64,000 bases of DNA from Adiantum capillus-veneris (Eukaryota; Streptophyta; Polypodiopsida; Polypodiales; Pteridaceae): contig CM043967.1 of the NCBI GenBank assembly GCA_014529385.2, positions 6,277,001 to 6,341,000 of the forward strand. Reading direction: 5' to 3'. Below the pieces are notes generated by a model. It was not told the DNA's origin. It saw only the letters and a program-made list of their open reading frames with translations, and made no database searches. Shown piece after piece: positions 23,082-32,984 of the stretch. The stretch's first letter is position 1, and every line of letters starts with the position of its first letter. Made by a program: the position numbers and the translations under genes.

Positions 23082-25599
23082 TGGCTCCAAAAAGAAATGT
23101 TACAAGGGTTGCTGTCTCAATCAACTATACTTGCAATGATCTTATGAATTGGTATTTGGATATACATGGTCTAGAGGTGCACAATTTCATAAGGTGCATC
23201 TTTTTATTGCAAAAAAGGAGAATGATAGTCTGTTTGTAGATGTTGGACAAGTAGTGGAAGCATCCGTCTCTGCAGTTGATAGTCATCCAGAGGTGGAGTG
23301 CATTGACATAGTAGTTCCAACAAATCAAGAACTTCAACTATCTCCAAGAGCATATGCATTTGCACGCATGTCTAAAAATAAAGAAGAGACCATGTATTCT
23401 TGAGGATGGAAGATTGAAGAATCAATTGCACATCTCACAGAAGATCAACTTCAAAGCTCCATCATTTCCACACTACAAGGAAAAAAGGTGAAGCTTCACG
23501 ACCACCTGCAAAAAGCAAGACAAAGAGCAAAAAGTGGCACCTAAGGGAACTATTACCATTTTGGATGTAGACAATGCATCTTTGACATCCTCAAAACAAG
23601 GTTCAACATCAAAGATGAAAATTGTGGATCCAAAGGTTTTAGAAGCTGAGTCCATGAAAGGATAAGAAAAAGACACAGGTGGAATGAACAAGTACATAAA
23701 CTATTTTCCTTTTCAATAAAAGGAGTTTGTTGTCCCTGTTCAAAATTGTTGGCTTGCTCGGGATCACTATAATGCATGTATTCTAGATAAAAAACATATT
23801 GAAAGCATGTTATTTGGATTTTTATGCAGTACAACTAAGCTTGTAGCATGTGCATACTTGATGCCCATGTGGAATACAAGACAAAGGAGGGTACTCCTTT
23901 GGCAGTGGAAGAGATAGAAGAGATAAAGTTACAAGATTATCATTATTGATGGGCAACATTCAATCTATGCTGCAAAGGTATTGCTTTACAATCAACAAAA
24001 AAATAAAGAGATATTTCAAAGGTTGATTGATGTGTATAAATTTAAAAGGCTCACATCATTGTGAATGATCCTCCGTTTGTTGCAACTGCTATGTCTGTCA
24101 TTGCAAACAATGAGGCTAAATCATTGTATGTCAACCAACCTTATAGTCAAATATTGAGACACTTGCGAAGCCAATGGACCTTCTCAGGATGACCACCAAG
24201 GGAAGCAAGCGGGGTTGCAGAGGAGCATGTATCTCGTGTTGGATGGGATGTAAATCACTTTTTTCCTTTCTTGTAGTCTTTATATTCAAAACGGTGTTCA
24301 ATATTTTCATTATGGTTATATTTCTTTTTAGTCTTTTCTTTGATTGGCAAAAATGAGTGCATGAGCAAGTTGGATTGCTAAACAAGCACACATATCATTG
24401 AAAGACTAGAGGAGGAGAACAAGAAACCCCGAACAATTTCATTTAGATTCCTTTGCGGTCTTGATGAATGAGAGATAAAGACTATTCAACAAGAAATCAA
24501 AGATGAGAAGATTTTGTCAAAGAGTGCAAAAAATGGTGATGTAACTGATATGTATGACCAAATCAAGCAACTCAAGCAAGACAAATTGATTCAAGATGCA
24601 CTTCTTGAAGGATTCAATGATTTGAATGTGGTATCACCATGTACAATTTGGGAAGAATTTTCCAACATGTATAAAATCAATAATGCGGTTTATAAAACAA
24701 TTTTGACGCTATGTGAGGAATGGCTCAAATCTATCTTGAAGCGTGGAATAAAGAAAACGGATTTTCTAGATGAAGCAGTAAAATATATGCAATGGGCAGT
24801 TCAATTTCAAAAGCAAAAAATTGAATCTAGAGATTTTCCATGGTCTATATATGTGGTGAGCCTATAGATGAAAGGAACTCTCTACTTGAAGTGCCACTTC
24901 AACAACGAAATGCCTATGGGCTTATGTGTTTTAGACTTGACAAAACACTATGGGGACAGTTTGCAGTGGAGCGAGGAGACATTTTACAATGCTTTGGATG
25001 GGATCTTGGCTATTGTTGGAGGGTCAATAGATCCTGAGTTTGTCCTTCTTGCATTGTGAATTTCACTAAATTCATAAATTTGCAATGTGCATTGCAAACA
25101 TTGGGAGATAATCTCAGCTACCATTCTTGTGGTGCCTTGCATCACTTTTCATTAGCTCCTTGTAAAGGAGCAATTGAGTTCCTAACAGTTGTAGCCTTCT
25201 TGGGACAAGGTAATGCTTTTAAAGAATTAAGAATAAGATCAAAGGAAAATCCCATGCCGATTGATAGTTCATTGCTTCAAGTATCAAATGGAGGCATGCC
25301 CGATTTACAATATTTGGAAGCCACTTTGGTCAAGCACTATATTCACACATATTGTTCTGAAGATTTCAAGCTTGTTGATCTCTTTGGTGATGGATCCTTG
25401 GTTGAATTAGAAGGACTACAACAAAAAAAAGAAGTCCTATGCTTGGTAGAGAGAGTGGAGGAGAAAACAACCTTAGCAATTAAGATTCTAGACTTTGTTA
25501 AGGCCCATGCTGATATAGAAGAGTGGGATGGTCTTCAAAACCCAACAATCCGCGTTGCAATTAGTTGACAATGTGCCTGGTGAAAAGGAGATTTCTCCA

Positions 25600-25610
<11 letters not shown>
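23082..25610 (+). pseudogene. Second ParB-like/DNA methyltransferase relic
   Basis: Starts at ATG 23082 (MAPKRNVTRVAVSINYTC) and continues through several frames with stops and shifts. Around 23935-24150 a frame reads IIDGQHSIYAAK and later NDPPFVATAMSVIANN, a ParB-like signature comparable to GNHRTVAW in the transposon gene. 24480-24850 is a helical, charged stretch. 24868-25059 contains GLCVLDLTKHYGDSLQWSEE, which sits where motif IV of an amino-methyltransferase should be. 25260-25520 contains YLEATLVKHYIHTY then KLVDLFGDGSLVELEG, like motifs X and I, ending in VERVE. The order IV then I is again beta-class. The catalytic tetrapeptide is altered (DLTKHY in place of DPPY) and the frame is broken, so this copy is probably inactive. 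The methyltransferase half is better supported than the ParB half. Confidence 0.55.
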
Positions 25611-25630
<20 letters not shown>

Positions 25631-25650
25631 AAGAAGAAGAAGAGGAAGAG
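25600..25650. repeat. (GAA)n microsatellite
   Basis: About 16 AAG/GAA triplets right after the end of the methyltransferase relic. It would encode an acidic or basic tail, but lies after the stop. Confidence 0.93.
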
Positions 25651-25899
25651 CGTCATTTATCATTGGAGAACTATTTGAAAATGTAGAAATGTATATTTTT
25701 AACTTTTTGTATATGTTAATGTTTTCTTTTTGGCAATTTGATACTCTTAGTGTTAGATTTTGTTTTATATAGTATTTCTAGAGTCTATCTGTTTCATATG
25801 AAGTATCTAATGTTTGAATGGTAAATCCTTAGATTAAAAATACAACACTAATCTAAACTTAATGGATTAAGATCTTGACTTTTGTAAGTTTTAGACCTC

Positions 25900-26904
25900 G
25901 TATTAATATCCCCTTCATATGCTACATTGGAGCCTAGCTTGGACAAGTGGTGGACCTACCATGGAGTCTAATTCAGACAATTGTGATAGACATTAAAACA
26001 ACACCAATTTGTTACATTAGCTTGGACAAGTGGTGAACCTTGCTTCTATTTATGTCTCGATGGAGTATATCTTGGCCATGTGGTGGACCTTCTTTCTCTC
26101 CATGCTTCAATGAAGTGCACCTTAGACAAGTGAAGTACCTTGAGACCAAACTACCCACATATAGCTTGGACAAGTGGTGAACCTTTCTTCTCTCATGTTT
26201 CAATGGATCCTATCTTGGACTAAGGTATATCTTACTTCTATCAATGCTTAAATAAATTATAGCTTGAACATAGAGTGGACCTTCAAATAAAACTCCACAT
26301 GTTGTAACATAGGATATGTTGACAAATAATGGGCTTTGTGGAGGTTTCCCCATGCATATTTAGGAAAGCTAGTGTTTCTTATCTTGAAAGGATCCTAACT
26401 TAGATTGGTGTTGGACCTTGCATTTCAACCTTGAAATGAAACCTCTCTTGTTACAACCATCATAGATTGTAAACATAGTGTACCTTGCAATTCTTCTAAT
26501 ATACATATCTTGGAGAAGTGGTGGAACCTTGATTATCTCCATGTTTTGGTGGAGTCTAACTCGGACAAGTGGTAGAGCTTGACCTCTCTAAATGTTTCAA
26601 AGTATCCTATATTAATCAAGTGGTGCACCTTGAAACAAAACCACCCATGTACAATATATCATGGGTTTTTCATGTTTCAATGGAGCCTAGCTCGGACAAG
26701 TGGTAGAGCTTGCTCTCTCCATTTTCAGTGGAGATTAGCTTATACAAGTGGTGGATATTTGTTTCTTTCCATGTTTCAATGGAGCACCTACCTTGGACAA
26801 GTGGTGGACCTTGAAGCAAAAACCCCATGGACAACATACCATGGATTTCTGAAGTGGTGGAAAAAGTACTAGCTTGGGTGGTGGACCTTGGTTCTCTCCA
26901 TGCT
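25900..26904 (+). repeat. Block of the ~80-bp satellite
   Basis: Diverged copies of GCTTGGACAAGTGGTGGACC alternating with CTCTCCATGTTTCAATGGAG. Interrupted at 26905 by the TTAA-flanked element and continued at 28251. Confidence 0.85.
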
Positions 26905-26908
26905 TTAA

Positions 26909-28246
26909 CACTAGAATGGTAACCTAACACGACATAAAAGTGTCCTTTCAGGGTTTTGGGAAAAATTTCCAAAACCATAGAAGATGCACTCATTTTGAAA
27001 AATGCTTTCATGAGCTTATAGTTCAATAACTACTACATATGGAAAAAATGAGAAACTTGTAAAATTTTTCATCCCTTGGTCACTACAAGCCTCCAAAGTT
27101 GATGGACCAGTGCATTTTGCCCAAAACAACAATTTCTTACGGCTGATTGCATATAAATAAGACTGGGGATTTTTGTAGGACATGAGATAAAATGCCCCGT
27201 TAACTTCAATGGGTTGGTGACCAAAACATATGGTTGCTTTTACCTCACTAATTTTGTTTTGGTCAAAAAAATAGGTACAAAAAAGTTGCATTTTTGCCAT
27301 TCTGCGGACCTATCATCAAAGTTTCTATAGTCATGCTCAATACAGATACTATATACATGTTTTCTTAATTTCCTTTAGGCCTTTGGATTCAAAAGAAGCC
27401 ATGGAGCATGTCAAAAGGATAATGTATCTCTTACAATTGGAACCTTGGGGGCAATGATAAAGTGCTAAATACAACAAACATGAAAAAACTGGGTTTAGCA
27501 TTATGACCTCTAGAAACCCATAAAAACTACTGAATATCTAGCCAAGTTTGTAATCTATGATTAGATATGGTTACTACCTACAAACTACACACAATCAGTC
27601 TGAGAAACTAGCAATATTGAGAAAGTTATACTTGCTACTCTAAAATGTATCGTATTTCTCAGCAATCAAAAAACTCAACCATCATCATATACTACGCTAT
27701 ATAGCATATTAGGTCCCCCAAAACTCAAGGAAGATTAGCTTTATGTTATAAATTACACTTACACAATCAAAATTGAATTTGGATATCAAGAAAGCCACCA
27801 AAAAAATCATAAAAGTGCTAATTTTGGTCAAAAAACAGGATTATGCAATTCTTATAAATTGGTCATAGCTTTCAATTTTAACACTTAGCTCTCCCTACAA
27901 GAATCAAAACATGTTGAGAACTATGAAGGACTAACCTCTAGCCATCTAAACCTCACAAACATGAAGTTTAGAGTGGTATAGTTGCCAAAAATTGAAAAAA
28001 GGCCAAAAACAGGACCCGTTGTTTCACACAGTTTAGGTTCAAAAATGTTGTGCAAGAGTAGGGTTAATGGTCAGATCGATACTCAAAAAAAAATGCTAAG
28101 TTTTTTTCAGCTCATAAGGCAACTTTGTGGATATATAGCACCTAGAAATTCATTTTCATACTCTTCAAACAATTCAAGCAAAATGGTCACTTAACAGGAC
28201 ACAAAAGTGTCCAAGGACATAAAAGTGTACTGTTACCATTCTAGTG
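26909..28246. mobile_element. TTAA-flanked inverted-repeat element (piggyBac-like, non-autonomous)
   Basis: Ends are the inverted pair CACTAGAATGGTAAC...GTTACCATTCTAGTG, and inner ACATAAAAGTGTCC motifs follow at both ends. TTAA stands on both sides (26905-26908, 28247-28250). Removing the element and one TTAA restores CATGCTTTAATGGAACC, which fits the satellite monomer. A TTAA duplication is the hallmark of piggyBac-type transposition. The terminal CACTA would also suit an En/Spm (CACTA) element, but the flanking 3-mers (TAA and TTA) do not match. The 1.34-kb interior has no recognisable transposase. Confidence 0.7.
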
Positions 28247-28250
28247 TTAA

Positions 28251-28800
28251 TGGAACCTAAGTGTTGGAGAGGATATGGTAGACCTTGAAGTAAGACCTTG
28301 CATGTTATATCCCCTCAATTGTTGTGCACGTGGTGGACCTTGCAATCCTGCTATAAGCCTAGCTTGGAAAACTAGTGTACCCTTGATAATTGCCATACAT
28401 CAACAAGCCAAGTTTGGACAAGTGGTAAACCTACAAACCAATATATTTACACTACAATAGAGTATATCTTGAAGATGTGGTGAAATTTGAGATCAAAACA
28501 CCCATGCTACTAGAGAAGATAAGTTGCACATGTGGTGAAGCATTGTATCAATGTCCTATGCCTAATTTTGACTAGTGATGAGTTTGAAACTATCCCCCTA
28601 GTCTACAAGAAAACATATATTGACTAAGAGGTTAGGCTAGCTTTATTGCATCAATGCATCCCATGTTAACACATACTATAGGACTCTTGGATAGTTATTG
28701 GACCTTGTATCAATGCTCAATGTTGAGCTTGGACAAGTGGTGGATCTTGGTTCTCTCTATGCTTCAAATGGGCAATATATTGGAGACATGGTGTGCTATG
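28251..28800 (+). repeat. Diverged satellite block
   Basis: Continuation of the ~80-bp repeat with higher divergence (GGACAAGTGGTAAACC, GACTAGTGATGAG, GGACAAGTGGTGGATC). No gene. Confidence 0.7.
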
Positions 28801-28946
28801 TTTCTCAAAGATTTTATTTTTTGAAACCTTTTGAGGCCCCATGTAAGATAAACTCTAAATCTTCCATATGATGGACATCCCAATACTATTATCATCATTT
28901 GATCTAGTCCTTGTATTTATGCATAATGTTTTCCTTTTCTTTGCAG

Positions 28947-29570
28947 ATACAAAGGAGTTAAGGAGATTAAAATGAGGTGTATTTCACGCTATGATTATAA
29001 TGAAGATTCTTTTGTGACACCAAATTTTCCTATTTCCAAGAATATACTTTTTTATATTAATGGGGTGGCTTTTGAAGTGCGACTTTCATGTATTCAAGGA
29101 GCTGGTTATGGGCTAGTTGTGCATACTTCTCTTGAAAGTGGTGTGGCTATTATAAATTATGGAGGGCATAAGTAAGATTTCAAGAGTGGAAAAGGATATG
29201 AAAAATATTTCCAAGAGCCTCTAAACATTTTCTTCTAAAAGATCCAAATGTAGAAGAAGAGGAAGATCAAGCATACATTCTGCATAGAAGAAGGAAACGT
29301 GTTGGACTATATAAATAGTTCTCATGGTACAAGTGTCCCCAGCCAAAATTTGCACTATAAATTTGATCCAAATTTTCCACCTTGGCACAAATGCACATCT
29401 TCGCACATCAAATCAAAAGAGTGCTATGTTTGCCTTGAGACTATTTGTCGAGTTGCAGCAGCAAGAGAAGAGTTGTTTGTTGTGATGACTATGACTTTAC
29501 TTGATATTTTCAAGTATTTTATGTGGATGAAAATCTTAAATGCATCTAAAGTTAACTTTTTTTATTGATA
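28947..29570 (+). pseudogene. SET-domain-like relic
   Basis: Follows an acceptor-like TTTTCTTTGCAG. The frame from about 28948 reads VRLSCIQGAGYGLVVHTSLE then IINYGG, which resembles the start of a SET domain (S.I.GaGyGl ... i..Y.G). Further on, DYINSSHGT, QNLHYKF and ICRVAAAREELFVV resemble the later N-S/H and r.I..geEL elements of the same domain. SET domains transfer methyl groups to protein lysines using SAM. A stop at 29173 and frame changes break it. The match rests on short motifs only. Confidence 0.45.
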
Positions 29571-29849
29571 GAATCTCAACACTTAAGTGTATATGATTGT
29601 TGTTTACTTTATGTTTAGCTAGAATCTAGAGTGCTCTTATGCTTTATGTGTTTTCTAAGCTATTTGATTACCTTGAACATAGAATCTTGACTCTACTCAC
29701 AATTTTTAGAAAATCTAATCAAAATTTAATCAATACCTAGGCTGGAAAAGTGATAGGGGCTCCAATACTACTTTCTTCTTTTGAAAAATTTTACCTTGAA
29801 TAGAAAGCGCATCTTTGCAACATTTTGGTGTAGTTTCAAGCTAGCTAGC

Positions 29850-30125
29850 TTAAACAAGTTGTGGCCCTTGAATCCAAATATAAGCCAAAGCTCTGATTTT
29901 TTATTGTAGCCTAGATTGGACATGTGTTGGACCTTGTGTCCGTGTGTTCTTGAACATGTTTTTCTTGTAGCCTAGATTGGACATGTGGTGGACATTGTGC
30001 CCGTGTGTTCTTGAACAAGTTTTGGATTTTAGTATTCACTTAAGTACTAACATTTAATAGAGGGTAGGCTGGACAGTTTTGGATTTTAGTATTCACTTAA
30101 GTACTAACATTTAATAGAGTGCTAA
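29850..30125 (+). repeat. Short direct duplications
   Basis: A ~75-bp unit (TTGTAGCCTAGATTGGACATGTG...CCGTGTGTTCTTGAACA) occurs twice at 29906-30020, and a ~60-bp unit (TTTTGGATTTTAGTATTCAC...) twice at 30022-30120. The first contains the satellite core. Confidence 0.85.
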
Positions 30126-30255
30126 AAATGGTTGCAAGGATTCTAATATTGATTTTACCTTGAATTAATTTGTTACTTGGAGCTCTACATGTAAAAATGG
30201 TATATTAAATTCTAGTGATTTTTGACAAACCAATGTTATGTGTGCTTTCTTAGAT

Positions 30256-30730
30256 TCAAAGATTGGGATTGACAAAGCCCCTATGAATCAATCAACAATT
30301 GTATAATCCATTGATTCTCTCATTTTTGAAGTGCCCAAGATGGATGATATTTCTATAACAGAGTCTAGTGATGTGTAGCTTGAGAAAGCTTGCAGTAATG
30401 TGGACCAAGAAATCAGTGCTCCAACAATCCAACCTACTCCAAAAGAGGCTAAAACATCTACTCTTGAGCCATTTACAATTGATGCTGCTTCATTTGGTAT
30501 AGATGATGAGAAATCCATGCTTACAATTATATCGGATTTAAATGGTCTATTATTGAAGAGTTCCCCTCAGTAATCCTCACACCACAAGTCAATGCAAATA
30601 GATTAAAAAAGATATATTATACTCAATCCAAGTTGCATACAATTCTTAACAACTATAATACAAAAATTTAATGTCGCAATCTGGTCAACAGCTAACATGG
30701 ACAATGTGCTTCAAGTCCTTAGAGCATTAA
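30256..30730 (+). pseudogene. FCP1/HAD-like phosphatase relic, 5' part (split by retrotransposon)
   Basis: After an acceptor-like TTTCTTAG the frame runs to 30730 with stops at 30301, 30376, 30570 and 30604. The C-terminal part contains IISDLNGLLLKSS (where FCP1/HAD enzymes have the DxDGxL nucleophile loop) and FNVAIWSTANMDNVLQVLRAL (the motif II-like strand). It is cut by a gypsy element inserted with a 5-bp duplication ATTAA. The reading frame resumes exactly on the other side at 37338 (RAL-NNLPVDTLPLFAVWYQE). The DLN version is known from plant FCP1-like proteins of uncertain activity. The role is unknown. Confidence 0.6.
30726..30730. repeat. Target-site duplication ATTAA, left copy
   Basis: ATTAA directly before the 5' LTR. 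The identical copy follows the 3' LTR at 37333-37337. Confidence 0.93.
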
Positions 30731-32322
30731 TGTCATAATAATCAATATCTAATTCTCCTAAATGATTTTCTCATATTAAACTGATCATTTAATGTGGGGA
30801 AGTGCCAGGGGAGAAAAAGCTAGAATATTGGTTAAGCTAGCAGACCGGCCACAGTAGGGATCCAAAGGAGGGAAAATAGGGATCCAAAGGGGGGGCCATC
30901 TGCAAAAGAGCCATGTGCAACAATGGGCTAAAAAGACCCTAAGGTTCAGCCCATTAAGACTTCCAAAATGCTAAGGTTCCAAAATTCAAAGGTTGTGTCC
31001 AAAGGTCAACCCTAGGGGAAATTGGATGCTTTGTGTGTGACCAAAAAAGTCTTTTCAAATCCCTACATAGGAGGGGGCGAGCCTTGGGAATAGGGGATGA
31101 GAGAGAAAGTCACACACACACACACACGCATGCTCCCTTTACACAAAGGAAATTAGGGACACATGTCAGCTCCCTAGCCCAGATGCCCACAAGGTGTGCC
31201 CAATTCCTATTGGATGGCCTTGGAGGTGGACCAATGAGAATAAGGCTAGAGTAAATCTAGTTTAATTAATTTAAAAACACTTAATAAAAGAACCAATGAT
31301 AATTAAGTCTCCTAGAAGACTATTGGGCAGTCTCCCAAGTGGTCCAATGAGCATTCAGGAGCCCAATGGCTTGCCTGATTCCTATTGGCCAGGAGGCAAA
31401 GGGATCCAATGAGATTTTAGTTTAATTATTTAATTACCTAAAGATCTCACAAAAGGGGAAAGGGGGACACATGTCAGAAGGCTATCACTTATGTTGCTTA
31501 ATGGTCATTGGCTTGACTTGGGGAGGGCCAATGAGGCTGGAGCAAGGGCAAATAGCAAGAGGGATCGCCCAAGAGGGAGAGGGGGCTGATTTTTGCAAAG
31601 GATTATTACACACACACTCACACAATCTCATGTGTGAAGAAAGAGAATACTATATCTTCCCAAGCTTTAATGGAGAGCTCATCACCTACTCCAAGCTTGT
31701 GAGATAGAAGCCTAAAACGACACACTCTTGGCTTGTGGATGCAAATCCAACCAAGATCCAAGCTTCAATGCATGCTCATCTCCTCTACCAAGCTAATTAC
31801 TAAGCTAAAGCTATGCTAATATGAGTGATTATGTGAGGAGTTGTACATCTTTCTCGTAAGATACTCCTTCTTCCTCTCAATCTACTCTCATCCCCTGCTA
31901 GCTCTCACCATCTTCGAAGGTGTGTGAGGTCTTGGGTCTGAGAACGGGGATAATTCAAGTTGTGTTTGCTAAGTTTTTTGCTTAGTGCATGAAGCTTTCA
32001 TCTTCATTGCACTAGCTAGTCTTGAAGGAACACAAAGAATTGTATTGTACAATGTCTCTCTTGATGGGAGAAACCATAATACAAAGCCTTTTGGAGGGGG
32101 GACCGGCTCCATGCAAATCCGGTCCTCAACTGTTGTCATTAACTTAATTTCTCTCTCTTTTGAAAGTATTGTCGATGCTATCTAACTAGGTGTTATGCTT
32201 TTTGTTGCTCTCTCCACCCAAGCACTCTTGTAATTCTCATTAGGAATCTATTCTAATGAAATGCCCACTATGTTCATGTTAATTTCTGCTACACACAAGT
32301 TATTAGGCCATTAAATGTTACA
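30731..32322 (+). repeat. 5' LTR of element 1
   Basis: 1,592 bp, begins TGTCATAATAATC and ends TTAAATGTTACA. Contains a (CA)n run at 31101-31118. Nearly identical to 35744-37332. Small frames inside (for example at 31033 and 31985) recur in the 3' LTR because the sequence is duplicated; they are not genes. Confidence 0.95.
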
Positions 32323-32336
32323 TTGGTATCAGAGCT
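32323..32336 (+). other. Primer-binding site of element 1
   Basis: TTGGTATCAGAGCT directly follows the 5' LTR. Complementary to the 3' end of plant initiator tRNA-Met, the usual primer for this class. Confidence 0.88.
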
Positions 32337-32737
32337 CAAGGTGTCTCTTTTCTTGCTCAAGAAGGGAGGTCCTCAAGCTAGCTACAAATGGTTGGTATTA
32401 TTAATTGCCTCTGAGTAAGTAGAATAGGGATTTTTCAGCCTTGCAGTGCACCCGCCTTCGTGCACTTAACGAGGCATTACCGTCGAGAGCTATGGTCTTA
32501 ATAGTGGATTCCTATGGGGCTTGCCTATGGCTTAACCACTATTGAGCTATTAGAAGCTTAACAAGCTGGTGCTGTTTTGGTGTCGAAAGACCCTCTCTTC
32601 TATTCCTTGCAATTAATGGTATTCGAGCCGCGGGTACAATAGCTTGAGTGCTTTTTCTAAAGGGGTAAAGAGGAGTAGCAACTAGGGCTTGAAGTTCCAA
32701 AGTACACATAAAAAGTTTACACCTAAAAGTTTTTAGA

Positions 32738-32984
32738 ATGGCTGACAATAGTAAAGAGAGTGAAATTAATGTTGATAACTTTGATTTTGCTCATGAGCAA
32801 GCTACTAATGATGCTTCAATGCTTGTTAACTATCTTGTTTCTAGGCTTCAACAAGCCATGGGCAATCCGTCTCTCCAAAATGAAGTGCAACGACAGCTCT
32901 GTGCTCATGGGATTCTCCAAGCTCATCACCATGACGAGAGAACACCTAGGAAGCCTCCTTGTGAGACTACCAAAAGACTGCATT
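32738..32984 (+). pseudogene. Truncated Gag of element 1
   Basis: ATG 32738 starts MADNSKESEINVDNFDF, clearly homologous to the Gag start of element 2 at 47634 (MADNNQESRMIIDSFDF), including VNYLVSRLQQAMGNP. After about 80 codons the sequence jumps into reverse transcriptase (ACATTTGGTCTTTACGAATA), leaving no nucleocapsid or protease. The gag frame ends in shifted RT sequence at 33032. Confidence 0.85.

Noticed and set aside
26909-28246. CACTA (En/Spm) transposon because ends begin CACTA
   Set aside because: The 3-bp flanks differ (TAA and TTA), while TTAA on both sides and the restored satellite support a TTAA-type element. Kept as an alternative only.
31033-31254. Small ORF conserved at 31033 and 36046
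   Set aside because: Conserved only because it lies in the two LTRs of one recent element.
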